From Pollenia angustigena (taxonomy: Eukaryota > Arthropoda > Insecta > Diptera > Polleniidae), in NCBI GenBank assembly GCA_930367215.1, contig OV884056.1:51212308-51276307 (forward strand): 64,000 nt of DNA, in the 5' to 3' direction. Shown in pieces: positions 1 through 11,955 of this stretch (its first letter is position 1; the number at the start of each line of letters is the position of its first letter). The translations under genes and the position numbers were made by a program. The notes below the pieces were generated by a model. The model saw nothing but the letters and a program-made list of their open reading frames with translations. It was not told the DNA's origin and did not search any database.

Positions 1-87
1 GTTAAAGTAAAGTATTAATAATGGAACACTTTTTATACGGCCGATAAAATCCTATATTAAGCCTTCGGTAAGTTGTGGCAACGGGGT
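1..87. mobile_element. Partial MITE, PIF/Harbinger-like (cut by window edge)
   Basis: These bases match the right half of the element at 10800-11018 (shared segments include TAATAATGGAACA and CGGTAAGTTGTG). The right terminal inverted repeat ends at 87 and is followed by TTA at 88-90, as expected for a TWA target duplication. The left half lies outside the window. It is non-coding and would need transposase supplied in trans. Confidence 0.7.
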
Positions 88-151
88 TTATTAATCAGGC
101 TAAAGTTCATCAAATTTAATTTTCATTAAATTATTTTTATGAAGACCGGAA

Positions 152-680
152 CTTTACAACATGAAATTAATAAAAATTTGTTGATAATTTTTTATTCATG
201 ACTGAACTGGGAATCGAATCCAGGTTTTCACGGACAGGTTGGTTAACAGCTTAGGCACGAGCTCTATGTTTACATTTGTTATTCAAGTTGAGCTGAAAAG
301 GTCGTCGAAAAATAGAAAGACAGAAAAAGGAATAAACAGAAAAATTTACTATGGACTTAAAGAAGAATTCTTGACAAAAAGTATTAAAAACAGAAGTAAG
401 GATGTTCTTCCCAAAATCATAAATTAAAATGGATAATCATTCACAACAAATTGCGATCCACCAAGTGAAATAACATTTGGTTAAAAGATTGATGTTTGAC
501 TATTGACTGCCAGCCGCCGTCAATGGCGGTGAGTGTTAAAAGGAAAACACCTCTGAAGAGATAGTGATGTTACTATCGAAACATGTCGGGCAGCCTGTCC
601 GTGAAAATCTGGGTTCGATTCCCAGCTCAGTCCAGAATGAAAAATTATCAATAAACTTTAATTAATTTCATGTTGTAAAG
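152..680. repeat. Foldback repeat with tRNA-like B boxes in both arms
   Basis: The ends at about 152-240 and 595-680 are inverted copies of each other, starting CTTTACAACATGAAATTAAT. Each arm holds a perfect pol III B-box/T-arm motif (GGTTCGATTCC at 612-622, its complement near 210-221) flanked by a T-arm stem CTGGG/CCCAG. No A box or full cloverleaf is visible, so this is not a tRNA gene. It could be two tRNA-derived SINE fragments head to head, or a foldback DNA element. No clear target duplication was found. Confidence 0.6.
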
Positions 681-1136
681 CTCACAGAAAAAACCAACTT
701 CAATAAACGTATTTGTTAGAAATTTTTACTATTAATTAAATTCCGAACTGATTTTTTACCTGCAAACAAATTGATCATATCAATTAACATATTTGTAAGT
801 TTAATTAGTATTGTGGTTATAAGTTGTAAGTTTGAGCTTTTCCTGCTGTTCAGTTTCAATCAATAGGTTTAATTGAAATGTGACCACCAGCAAAAGAGGC
901 TAAAAAAACGAAAACAAAATTCAAAATAAAATATTTTAAGGCAAATTAATTGAAACAATTAAAAAAATTGTTTGAAACAGCATTATTGAATTATTTGAAA
1001 AAATTTTGGTGAAACATTTTTCTGTGTTCCTTTCTTCATAAAAATAGTTAAATAAAATTGATAAACCCCTGATTTAAAATATTAATGAAGCTAGAGGGGT
1101 GCTTGGTTTTATTAAAAGGTGTTCAAAAGAGTTCAT

Positions 1137-1352
1137 TGATCCTTAAAAAATTTGTGATATTAATTAAAAAATTTATTAAATTTGCACCAGTAAACAAATG
1201 TAATACTATTCATTAAACGTTTAATTCACTTGATTAAACGTTTTATTCACTTGATCCAACATTTAATTCACTTGATTAAACTTTTAATTAAAATTTATTT
1301 AATTTTTGGTTAATGTTTAGTTGGTGAAAAATTTTAGAGAATTTTTTCTGTG
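1137..1352 (-). repeat. AT-rich MITE-like repeat, copy 1
   Basis: This is an inverted copy of 3244-3486. Shared landmarks are AAATTTGTGATATTAATTAA, TTTGCACCAGTAAACAAAT, two or three short tandem units built on AAACGTTTAATTCACTTGATT-like sequence, and an end GAATTTTTTCTGTG. It is non-coding. The terminal repeat of this copy is eroded at its left side. Confidence 0.55.
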
Positions 1353-3243
1353 TAAATCATCTCTTATTTTCTTAATTTAAAATTAAATAAAAAAATTTAG
1401 GACCAAGAAAGTGGAAATTAAAAATTATTTAATTAAATTAAACAATTTATTTCCGTCCGGGTATTTTCCGAAAAAAATCTAGTACGATGTAAATTGCTAC
1501 GGATATTAACGATCCCATTTATATAGTCATTTAAATTATAAAATTTATGTCTTAATTAAAATCTATGTACGTTTAACAATCTCTACCTTTTTTCACTCAT
1601 TCTTTATAAATTCCTGATAATTCGCACACAAAACTTTAAAAATTTTCTTTTTTAGTAGTAAAATTGTTGACAAGCAAAATTTTCGCATAAAATAACATAA
1701 ACAACAATGAAAAAAAGCTCTAGATTCATAAAAAAAAAATATAAAAATTAACTACACGCAATACAATATAATTTAAACATTTGACAGGATTATGAAATAC
1801 TTCAATATAAACAAAAAAGTTATTATTAAATTAAATACACAACTTAAAATAACACACACTTTGGCATAAAACGGTAGAAAATAAGTTGTAAAAACTGCAG
1901 CATGAAAAGAACTGGCAGCTAAATCGTGTTTATCAACAAAAACACGCATTTAAAAATCGTAAAAAAAATATTATTTGAGAAACAAACTACTGCGACTGCA
2001 ATAATGCTCGCGTACAAGATGTACGGATATACTTAATATTTTCTCCAGTTATTGTGATACTGCAGAAAACAAAACAAAATTTCAAATGCCTTAAATTCCC
2101 TTAAGGAGAACAAAATACGTTTAATCTTCGCAATTTGAAACTTTTACAACTTGAACTTAACATCAGCATCAAGGAAATCCTGTCATTTTAGTTTATTTTT
2201 CTATATAAAAAGGAGATTTGAGGATTTTTTGGTAAAACATTAAATACTTTGGGAATTTCGTAACAGAAAAAGTTTCCGAAAGAAATTTGATGCTTGTGCA
2301 GATAATGCAATAGAAAAAGATCGTAGAGAAACAACACCGGGACAATCTTTACATAGGAAAAGACAAAAAGCAGATTCTTACAATTCAAAACAGTGCTGCA
2401 AATAAAGCCATTAATAGCCGTATTCATAAAGAAAATTTGACACGCAAAATGAGCAGACTGATAAAAGTTTGCTATGAATTAACTCTGTGCTAACAAGCCG
2501 CTAAGCTTAGTCGGCATTTAAGCTCTTTGTACGTATTGCACAAAATGTGTTTTAGCCATTTTTTATCTTGCTAGGGACGATAAAATTTATTTAACCATCT
2601 TAAGCTGGTTTAAACTATTTAAATATTGAACACAATGAAATCATTTGGAGTTTGACCGCTTGCCTTATCCTAGTTTTTCATAAAACCGACATAAATGTGG
2701 GCTTTAAAGGCAAACTTCAAACATCAAATTTCGAAACTTGATGTCCAATTTCTTGAAAGCGATAAATTTTCTGCTCTCTTCATGGAATATTTATTATATA
2801 TGTCTTAAGGGTATTTCTTATGCGCATACAACCATTTTTATATTTGTTCTTACAATGGGGACCCGTGATATTGTAGTAAACACATTTTAAGTGTCAGTTT
2901 TAAATAAACTTAAAAATATATAAAGCAAGCGCAAATTCCTTGTTAATATCGTATCTTTAATATTCTAGAGTATTGTTTACTTAAAAACTAAATAAAGAAA
3001 AAATAAAATGAAAAATTTGGTAGTCGAAAGATTTAATATATCCCTAGATTAACCCGGTGAAAAAGAAGTTAGTAAAATATTTACTAAGCCGTTCTCGTGT
3101 ATTGATAACTAAATAATTTGTACTTAGATACTTCAACTGTTATCCTTCTCGAATTATTTAGACATTTTTATTGTTCTTGTACGGAGGTTTCACGCTCACT
3201 TTTCCAGTTCAGCTCGCGTTTTAAAAGATATTCATCCTGATAA
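1353..3243. other. AT-rich spacer, nothing recognised
   Basis: There is no coding signature, no terminal repeat pair and no RNA gene here. The longest open frame (about 80 codons near 2188-2427) shows no known motif and is treated as chance. Confidence 0.5.
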
Positions 3244-3486
3244 CGCACAGAAAAAATTCTCCAAAATTGTTCACCAATTAAAGCATTAATCAAAAATAAA
3301 ATCAGTTTTAATTAAAAATTTAATCAAGTGAATTAAACGTTTAATCAAGTAAATTAAACGTTTAATTAATACTATTAGCTGGTTTAATTGATACTATTAA
3401 TTTGTTTACTGGTGCAAATTTAATTAATTTTTTAATTAATATCACAAATTTTTTAATTGAAATCCATTTTTATTTTTTTCTGTGCG
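3244..3486 (+). repeat. AT-rich MITE-like repeat, copy 2
   Basis: This is the better-preserved copy of the family at 1137-1352. Its terminal inverted repeats are CGCACAGAAAAAA at 3244 and its complement ending at 3486. Inside are tandem 20-24-bp units related to AAACGTTTAATCAAGT. The target duplication is unclear, so the superfamily is not assigned. Confidence 0.6.
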
Positions 3487-3529
3487 GTTAGCGTTGGAGT
3501 AAATGCCTAAGTCGGTTTTTGTAGTAGAT

Positions 3530-4840
3530 CGAAGAACACAGGTAGCATGTTACTTTAATATATTACCAAAAACGACCCAGCCGTTTACGCCAACACCAAT
3601 CGTAATCAGGCCGATTGTGTATTGATGACCAAGCTATTTGTTCCAAAGTTCGATTCTTTTACGGTTATCGTTCACGTCCCACGCCCACTTATTTAAAGTC
3701 CAACTCACTGTTCGACAGTTGTTGTGTATAATTAAACTTTTTGTTTAAAATTGTATTCTAACCGTTCACCAGATATATAGAAGACAATACAAACGTCTTT
3801 CTATGCCAGGTGCCATGCCACAGATTAAAACAGACAGATCAAAACAAAATTTTAAAACTTTTACTGTAACTGTTCTCCAGATGTATAGAAATCTAAATTA
3901 TATTTGTTAGAGAGGTACCACACCCTCTATTCAAAACTAGCCCAGTTTTCGACAGATGTTATGTATTGTTACCAATCTATTTGTTCCAAATATACCGAAA
4001 ATAATACTTTTATTGTACTAAAGATGCCACAACTACTTCTTGAATCCATCTCACTTTTTGACAGATATTTTGTATTGATAACACTGTGCTACAAATGGTA
4101 GGGGTCAGTGATCGGGAAGGGTTAAAACTACCGAGGAAAGTTATATCGGTAAAAAAGAAGTTATACGTGTCCCGGCGTTTCGCTGGGTCGCGTCTAGGAA
4201 TCGAGATATGTCGATTTGAAAAATGGGCTAAAAAACATCAAAGTTATAACCGAAATACTAAATCCCCAAAAATTACTCTTTTTATACCCTTCACCGAAGA
4301 TAAAAAGGGTATATATATAAGTAATTTTTGGGGATTCAGTATTTCGGTTATAGCTCAGCCATTTTTTAACCGATTTGACAGATTTATATACCGACGTGTT
4401 AAAGAATAAATTTACCATTTACTTGAGTTATAAAGCTTGGACTCGGGGAGATCTATGGTTCCCGAAAGTGGGTATTTAAAAAAAAAAATTAATTTTGGTC
4501 ATAACTTTTTTGAACCGATTTTTCCGATTTTTTTATAAAATATGTTCTACTAAAAATTTCCGATATTTTGGTATATAAGTCATATCCATAGGACGTATGG
4601 CAGCCCTAAAATTTTTTTAGCCCATTTTTCAAATCGATATATCTCGATTCCTAGACTTGGCCCAGCGAAACGCCGGGACACGTATAACTTCTTTTTTGCC
4701 GATATAACATTTCCCGTTGGTTTCATCCCAGCCCGATTTTGACTGTCGCATAGTGTTATTAAACTATTTCTTTTAAATTTTAAAACTTTAACTGTAACCG
4801 TTCTCCAAATATACGCCCAATTAAAAATGGGCATGATATT
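3530..4840. repeat. Degenerate mini-me-like repeats with a large palindrome
   Basis: From about 3600 to 4090 there are three or four diverged units built around 'tgtattgataacca..tatttgttcca' and 'ctgtaaccgttctccagat'; similar text recurs near 55690-55820. From 4110 to 4737 there is a long palindrome. The outer arms are 4110-4240 and 4607-4737 (both contain CGTGTCCCGGCGTTTCGCTGG-like sequence). The inner arms, 4245-4276 and 4319-4352, surround a TATACCC...GGGTATA core. The short open frames in both directions here are products of this palindrome, not genes. Confidence 0.6.
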
Positions 4841-5813
4841 AACTTGACGACCTTTTCAAAAACCTTCACATATACAATACTCAAAGTTAAGAAAAGACAT
4901 ACACAGTGCAACTTCGATAAGACGAATCTGAAGTATATCGAAAAGTACTTCGTTATATTATTTATTTTAATTCGTTGTACATATGTATAAGTGAAACCTG
5001 GGGTATAAGAAAATTTAGAGATATACGAAAAATCGGTAAAAATATAGTTTTTATTTTGGCAAGAATCAACAAAAAAAACTGCCTACATTTGTACCGCTTT
5101 TCATGTGCACTGGCAAACACATTTAGACTTTGTCGTTTTGATAACGGAACTAAAAAATTTAGCTTTATGTAAATTGAAAAAATGGGAAAAGGGAAAAAAC
5201 TCCCGGGGAATTTGTATTCATAATTGGGCTGTTTAAAATAGTTTGTTTGTATTTTCCAAAAATGTTGGTGCTATAAAAAGTATTTAATCGAGTACCGATA
5301 AGAAAACGAGTTAAGTAGTCAAAAGTGTCAATATTTTTCAACACTTCAATTATTTGCCATCAGCTGTTGCCTTACTTTACAAATTTTGCGTTCCCGTACT
5401 TTTTTGGACAACAGCTTTTTGTGAGAGCAAATTTTTCTGTTTACTCATTTACTGCATTTTACTGTAAAAGTTCTCAAACGCACCTATTTTTGAAAATAAC
5501 TTTCTTTTTAATAAATAAATTTTGTTATAATAAATATGTACAAAATGTTAACAAAATAAATATGTATTTGTTTGCTTGTCGCTAAAAACGATTATTTTTA
5601 ACGTAGGGAAAAGTGTAGGGAAATTTTTTTTTTGGTTGTAGGGAAAAAAGCGATTTTTTTTGGACACACGTAGGGATTTTTTTGAAATTTTTCCTGGCAT
5701 CACTGAGTGTAGGGTTTCAGATGTTCGGGCTTGACCGACTATACTTTCTTTTGCAGCAAATTGCAAAAAAAAAAACATTTGCTAGTTAAAAGAAAATTTA
5801 CCAATAAATTGCT
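4841..5813. other. Spacer with a possible hAT right end
   Basis: No gene is seen. Around 5600-5710 several GTAGGGA motifs precede CTGGCATCACTG. This resembles the end of the hAT at 23999-25182 (GTAGGGATTTTCCCC...CTGGCAACACTG), so this may be a one-ended relic. No matching left end or target duplication was found. Confidence 0.4.
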
Positions 5814-7167
5814 GGCGGCATGAAATAACCCCCCAAAAAAATAATGAAATAACCCCCCAAAAATTTTGTACAGAGAACAACAAAAACTATTTTTGGGGGT
5901 TTATTTAATTTTGTTTGGGTTGTTATTTCATTTTTTAATTGGGGTATTATTTCATATGAAATATCGATTTTTGGGGTTATTTTTCATTTTTTCGTTAGGG
6001 TGTTTTTGCATTTTAAGTGGAATGAAAAATGACCCCAATATCAAGGAATGAAAATAAAATCACAATTTTTACTTTGGGGCTATTTTTCGTCTTCTAATAA
6101 AAAATGCAAATTTTAAGAAATTAAAAATCACCCCAAACATTTGTACACAAATTTTATAAAATTCTATGTAAAAGTTTCTAGGGAAAGTATAAAAAAACCC
6201 GAATTCTTATACCAAAGTAGAGAAAATCCTTGCCGGTTACGCAGAGATGCTTAAGTTAGCGAAGCCGGTGTTTGTTATACCATAGATGAAAAAATCATTG
6301 AGCCCGGTCGAAGGCCGGCTATTAAGAGAAGCTTTACTGAGCGAAGCCAGAGTTCGTTATACCATAGAAAAGAACACCCTTGCGCACGGCCGAAGGCCGG
6401 CTATGCAGTGAAGTTTTAGTGAGCGAAGCCAGTATTCGTCATACCAAAGAGAAGAAAATCCTTACACCCGGCCGAAGGCCGGCTATATAGAGAAGCTTTA
6501 GTTAGCGAAGCCAGTATTCGTTATATCATAGAAGAGAAAAATCCTTGCGCCAGCCGCAGGCCGTCTATAACGTAAAGCTTTAGTAAGCAAAGCCAGTTTT
6601 CGTTATACCATACAGAAAATAATCCTTGCGCATGGCCGAAAGCCCAACCGAATTTTAAAACCAAAACTGTATAATTAACCGGATTTTGAAATCGGGATTC
6701 TTAATTTGTGATTTTTAATTTCGGGCATATGAACTCCACCGAAAATGTTTAATGTAACTTTCATTGTGTTCTTTTTTGGGGTTCAAATTCATTTTAAATT
6801 TTGAGGTGATTTTTCATAATGAAGAATAACCCCAAATTTAGAGTCATATATCATTTTATTTTTAGGGTTATTTTTCATTTTTTTGGGGTAATTTTTCATT
6901 AAAAAAATGAGGCCATATTGCATTATGAAAAATAGCCCCAAATTTGGGGTCAATTTTAATTAATTTTTTGGGGCCCTATTTCCTAGGGCCATATTTCGCA
7001 GGGCCAATTATTTCATTTATGTTTAGGGCGTTATTTCAATTCGTTGGATGCTAATTTCATTTTCAAAATTGGGGCTTTATCGCATATGAAATAAGGCCCC
7101 ACGCTTTGGGAGGTTATTTTACTATTTTTTGGGGGAGTTATATTTTGGGGGGTTATTTCATGTCGCC
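5814..7167. mobile_element. Foldback-type element with tandem core
   Basis: The terminal inverted repeats are GGCGGCATGAAATAACCCCC at 5814 and the complement of GGCGACATGAAATAACCCCC ending at 7167. Flanking octamers AAATTGCT and GAAATGCT agree at 6 of 8 positions, compatible with an aged 8-bp target duplication. Both arms (about 5814-6150 and 6730-7167) are iterations of a GGGGTTATTTTTCATTTT-like unit in mostly opposite orientations. The centre is an 82-bp tandem array. It has no coding capacity. The architecture of long repetitive inverted arms recalls Foldback elements, but homology to any named element is not claimed. Confidence 0.65.
6206..6650. repeat. 82-bp tandem array (about 5 units)
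   Basis: The motif GTTATACC or its variants begins at 6274, 6356, 6438, 6520 and 6602, exactly 82 bp apart. A first shortened unit starts at about 6206. Each unit contains a GC-rich palindrome GGCCGAAGGCCGGCTA followed by AGCGAAGCCAG. The GC content contrasts sharply with the AT-rich surroundings. It forms the core of the foldback element at 5814-7167. Confidence 0.85.
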
Positions 7168-7945
7168 GAAATGCTATTTTATAAGATATTTTATGGAATT
7201 TTGCAACAATTGCTAATTTATATGAAATTTTGCGAAAAGATTTTTAATATTCAACAGAAAAATTTGAAAAAAATTGATTTTTTTCTAGAAAATTATGCGA
7301 AAAAATGCTATTTAATAGGAAATATTAAGTAAACATTAAAGTAAATTTTAATTGAAAAGATTTTGTTATTCGTGCTTAATTCCCAATTTGTATTCTTGAT
7401 AAAAACACTAAAATTTATTGTTGATGGGATATGCTATTCCTATGCGCATTTCACTGGTTGCTTAGGCCAGATCGTTTATTGTTGATATTTTTGTTTAAAC
7501 GTTGATATTGTTAAAAGTAGAACTTTTGCTTATTATTCTTATACGGGTAACGGTTTTATTTGGTTTAATATCTTTAGTTTTTCTAAAATCTTTATGGAAG
7601 GAAGTTTCCTAAAGTAAATTGTCAGATAATTTTGGTTTTTTTATTAAAAATTTAAAAAAAAATACTCTTTTTACGAAATTTTGCAAAAAAAAAAAAACTA
7701 GCGATTTTAATAGAAAATTTTGATTTCCTTTTAAAAATTAGCTATTTTGTAAAAAATATACTATTTTATATAACAATTTTGCGAAAATATTGTTATTTTT
7801 TAGAATAACGGGTTTTTTTTTTGAAAATTTTGCGCAAAACTTGCTCTTTTATAGGAAATATTGAAAAAAAAAATTTGCTAAAAAATTTTGCCATAAAAAG
7901 CCTTTTTTTATTGCAAAATTTTTTAAAAATAAAATAAGGAAGATT
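7168..7945. repeat. Degenerate AT minisatellite
   Basis: The stretch repeats a degenerate unit of about 40 bp around AAATTTTGCGAAAA and TGCTATTTTATAGGAAATATT. It is interrupted at about 7375-7575 by a copy of a dispersed repeat also seen at 34655-34790 and, inverted, at 22285-22395. There is no coding potential. Confidence 0.5.
7375..7575 (+). repeat. Dispersed repeat with TATGCGCATTT...GCTTAGGCC, copy 1
   Basis: It shares GTGCTTAATTCCCAATTT, TTGTTGATGGG and ATGCGCATTTCACT...GCTTAGGCC with 34655-34790 (same strand) and 22285-22395 (opposite strand). It is non-coding, with unknown family and boundaries. Confidence 0.5.
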
Positions 7946-8880
7946 TCTTTAAAATTTTTTCCAAGATATCAATGTCTTTATTTTGGCTTTTTATCTAACA
8001 AAAATATTTCTTTTTCTTAATTTTTCATCCATTAAACAAAAAGAAAATACACACAAATAAATAAAAAGGGGTATTAGCAGCTGCAGCACACAATTTTTTT
8101 TATTATATTCTTTTCAATTTTATTTTAAGTTCTAGAAATATAGAAAAATATTGTCATAAAATTTGCGACATGATTTTTTTACGACTTGCGCGAAATGAAA
8201 TTTTCTAAATTTTACCAGTTTAAATGCAAGTACGCATTATGCTGACGAAGATGTTAAAAATAATGATGAAGATGATGTTAAGAGATGTCCCTTTAAAAAG
8301 AAAAACGAAGGAGAAGAAATGTTGACGTACAAGAGAGAAAAATTAAAACATGTACATTGAACAGTTTTACGTGTCGTAAGTATATGACATCATTTGGTTT
8401 TCATTGGAATGTGTTTTCGTTTTACGTTTTTGTTACACAAAACTAACGCAATGCAATTTTATGGATTTTTTAGTTTCTCTTGTATGTATTTTTTTTATTA
8501 CTATGAAGCTTTTGAAGTTCTTAGGCCTTGTATCTTTTGATATGAAAATACTTTTGTGATAGTTAGATGGTAAAAATTGGATATTTTCAAATATATACTT
8601 TGTAAAAAAAAGTTTTCCTTTTTTTTATAAAAACGGTTGTTTCTACGAATTCTTTAATGTTGTAAATTTGTATTTGAAAAATTTGTCATCACCAGGGAAA
8701 CCAAAAATATGCAATTGCATGTTTTTCCTTGTGCGACCAATGAAGGCAGAAACAATATATTTATCCGTTTTAGAGCTTTTTATGAATTTTGGCATCGATT
8801 TGTTAGTGCATATCTTTGCATATTTAACCGTTTGCAGCATTTTTTTGATTATTGTAGTTAAAAGACCTTTTTGCAGCTTA

Positions 8881-9028
8881 GTGCCAATTCACACGTTGCA
8901 AGTCTTATTGATCAGCTTGCTACCTTATAGGCGAGAGAGAGTGAGAGAGAAACGTTTATTTTCCTCTCTTCACTCTCGTTATAAAGTAGCAAGCTGATCA
9001 ATAAGACTTGCATCGTGTGAATTGGGAC
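8881..9028. mobile_element. Short MITE with 45-bp terminal repeats
   Basis: Long terminal inverted repeats start GTGCCAATTCACACGTTGC and end with the complement of GTCCCAATTCACACGATGC. The loop is GA-rich. The flanks are TTA (8878-8880) and TGA (9029-9031), a one-mismatch TWA-type target duplication. It is non-coding. Confidence 0.65.
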
Positions 9029-9029
9029 T

Positions 9030-10799
9030 GATTTTAAGTTTTTAGGGCATATTTTGCATTTGTGCGGCATATTTTGATATATTTTTTTTAGATGCCTGCA
9101 AGAGCTTTCGCAGCAAACAAAATTTTTTTTGCGAAATTTTGGCTGTTTGGCCAACGTTAATTCCTGTCCATGTTAATTTGACAAATTTGATAAACACATT
9201 TTAATTGTACTTACTAAGAACGAAGTCTATGTAAATGGTGAGAAGCGGGGTATAACTTTACATATTGCCCACAAAAACTTCTTTCCAAACTAGACTCTCT
9301 GTCCGTAAAGATGGTTTGTATTGAGATTAAATTCCCAAAAATATTTTGCTACACATTAAATTATTTTCGAATCAGTTCACATTTGCCCAAAACTCCCATC
9401 TATAAAAAGCTCTAACTTCCTTTTTAATGTTTAAATTAATAAGCAATTAAGGGACCGTCCCTAAAATCCTTTTAAGACAAAAAAATCTCATATGGATGTC
9501 AATATCGTATAGTATTCGGCACAAATAACTCCTATATGAATTTTAACCTCTTAACATAACTTTTTTTTTTGAGCCCATGAATTGCTCATCATTTATAAAT
9601 AGTGGGAAAATCTTGAAAATTCGTTTGTTAATATTATAGTGTTTGGGCTTTTCCGGTTATAATTTTAGGATTGTTTTTATTAAATGGAACTGTTATTAAA
9701 TTGTTGAATATTTTGTTTTGAAACTAGCAATTTTTAATTTTTTGGGGCATATTTTTAACAATTTTAAGGGCATAGTTTCGAGTTTTTACTGCATATTTAA
9801 TGCGCATAAATTGTGTTTTTTAGAGCATATTTCTGGTTTCTCTGGTCATCACCAAGGAATTTCATGTTCTTCCTTGAGCGCGTGTAAAATTTAGCCGAGA
9901 ATCATTAATTTTCTTCGCCTGTTGGAGCTTCTGTTATGTTGAAGAACGACCTATTGAAGAAAATTGATCTGCCATGTAATCGCAATTTTGTCAAGCGAAA
10001 TAACTGTATGTTGAATGTGGAGACAGTTAAGTAGAGACAATTTTTAAAGTTAAAATTTATATTATTAAAAATTCTTTTATTTTAAATTTAGTCTTTCGGT
10101 ATGTCCTTAAACTTACAAACTTTAATTTTTAGGTATCCATTGAAACCCGTCCAATGTTCCTCTGTTGGTAGGAAATTATGTTAGTGCATACATATGTATG
10201 TATACTTCGTATTTTGTAAGATTGATCATAAAAATAAGTTTTATTACAAGACAAATGATGCCACCAACAATAACGATAGTAACAACAACAAAAATAAAAA
10301 TAAAACAAATGGTCATTGATATATGGAGCTATAAAAGGACGGTTAACTGGACAGTTGAGTTAATAATGGTCAAGAATACAATTTGCACCACAAAACCAAT
10401 ATACCCACACATGTACATATACATATACATATGTACATATAGTTCAAGCGCATTTGTGTGTAGGTGCGTTATGAGTGTGTTCGTTCTGATATTGTTTGTA
10501 TTTATGAGTTAAACCATAAAATAAATAGGATTTTTTTCTATTTGACCATGGCTGGTTTTTAGAGGTATCTTCCATGCATGTCTATATTTTATAACAAATT
10601 GCTTTTTAACTATATGAGAATTCTATACAGAAATGTAATAAAAATACTTTTAAAATGTTTTTATTATTTTTTATTTCCATTTTTTAAGGTGTGTAAGATG
10701 GAGTTATTTTTAATAGTGGCAAGAAAAAATACATACAAAATTCTATTGTTTTAATTTGAAACTAAATAAGGGGTATGCCAAATAACAATAAAACACTAA
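9030..10799. other. AT-rich spacer
   Basis: No gene or paired termini were recognised. An imperfect palindromic microsatellite of ACATATACAT/ATGTACATAT type lies at about 10409-10441. The open frame at 10165-10512 is low-complexity and is driven by this microsatellite. Confidence 0.5.
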
Positions 10800-11018
10800 G
10801 GCCCGTTTTCACAACTTACCGATAGCTAAAGGTAGGATTTTAGCGGACGTATAAAACCTGTTCCATTATTGCAACTTTACTTTTACCTACCAAGTAGGAT
10901 GGACCTTAACTTACTTTATCGCTCACTTTTGGTAAAAGTAAAGTTTTAATAATGGAACAGTTTTTATAAGGCCGTTTAAAGTCTACTTTAAGCTATCGGT
11001 AAGTTGTGAAAACGGGCC
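10800..11018. mobile_element. MITE, PIF/Harbinger-like, 219 bp
   Basis: The terminal inverted repeats GGCCCGTTTTCACAACTTAC and their complement are flanked by TAA at 10797-10799 and TAA at 11019-11021. A 3-bp TAA/TTA duplication with GG-starting termini is characteristic of PIF/Harbinger. The interior itself is semi-palindromic. A truncated second copy starts the window at 1-87. Confidence 0.85.
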
Positions 11019-11385
11019 TAAGTGTTAAGTTGTACGATTGTTATGTGCATTTGCTTCACGGAAAGAGAAAAAAGTTTTTCGAAACTAAAATGTGACAATT
11101 TTGGCGATAAGCGAAGCGATCAAGCTGATCGGTTACAACTTGCGAAAAAAAAGCATAAAATATAAGCAATCAACACAATAAAAATATTTATTTAATTTCT
11201 CAGCAATATATCAAATGGTCAATAACGAGAATTCTTTATTCACAAATGAGTTTTAGGTCTTAGGGCTTAGTCCCCTTTTTACTTTTTTTTTACTCTATCG
11301 AAAGTTCTAAAATAACGCTCAAATTAAAAAAATATGAACACCAATTGTAAGAAAAACTAATAATTGCTCTAGTTTCTGATATTAA

Positions 11386-11557
11386 CATAGCATTTACACG
11401 TGAAAGTAAATTTCTTGAAAGTCGCAATACACTCACACTTTTTCACTAGCACACACATAATTTTGGTACTTTCAGCCAATCGGCTGTTTCTTCGATTTTT
11501 CGTTGATAATACGTATACACTGCTTGCAAGAAAGTACTTTCACGTGTAAAGCCCAGG
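11386..11557 (+). mobile_element. MITE, Harbinger-like, 172 bp, copy 1
   Basis: TAA flanks stand at 11383-11385 and 11558-11560. The terminal repeats share TTTACACGTGAAAG. The interior (GCCAATCGGCTGTTTC, GATAATACGTATACACTGC) matches 13435-13605 in opposite orientation, so the two are copies of one family. It is non-coding. Confidence 0.75.
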
Positions 11558-11559
11558 TA

Positions 11560-11955
11560 AGCTCACACTGAAAAAAGGAAATTAATCTGTGACCATTTTC
11601 ATTTTTCATCAAAAATTTATTTTTTCATACCAAAATGCAAAAAAAAAATGACAAATTTCTGTAGTTTCTTTACTAACGCTCAAATTGAAGAAGGATGTTT
11701 GTCTGTGAACACCTTAATTTTTCATTAAAAATCAATTTTTTTATACCAAAATTAAAAAAACTGAAAATTCTTTACTTTCTTAAATAAACCTTAAATGGAA
11801 AAAAAGTTCGTTTGTCTGTGAACACCTTAATTTTTTTTATCAACAATCGACTTTTACATACCGAAATAAAGCCCAAATTGAAAAAAGAAATTTAGTTTGT
11901 AAACATCTTTATTATTCATCAAAAATAGATTTTTTTTTTCAAAACAAAATGTAAT
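11560..11955 (+). repeat. About 110-bp satellite, locus 1
   Basis: Three to four diverged units each contain CAAATTGAAAAAGGA(TGTTT)(A/G)TCTGTGA, followed by TTAATTTTTCATCAAAAAT and TATACCAAAATTAAAAAAA. The same unit occurs at 18895-19115 and 22105-22270, with fragments near 11305. The last unit abuts the LINE fragment starting at about 11955. Confidence 0.65.

Noticed and set aside
595..640. Possible tRNA 3' half
   Set aside because: Only a T arm is visible and the same sequence occurs inverted at 200-255 as part of a foldback repeat.
4086..4834. Three overlapping open frames of 74-107 codons on both strands
   Set aside because: All derive from the palindrome at 4110-4737, which encodes mirrored peptides; no protein family motif.
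6206..6650. CRISPR-like array
   Set aside because: The 82-bp units are repeated end to end without unique spacers and lie in a eukaryotic foldback element.
10165..10512. 115-codon plus-strand frame
   Set aside because: Low complexity, overlaps a microsatellite, no domain, no splice or codon-bias support.
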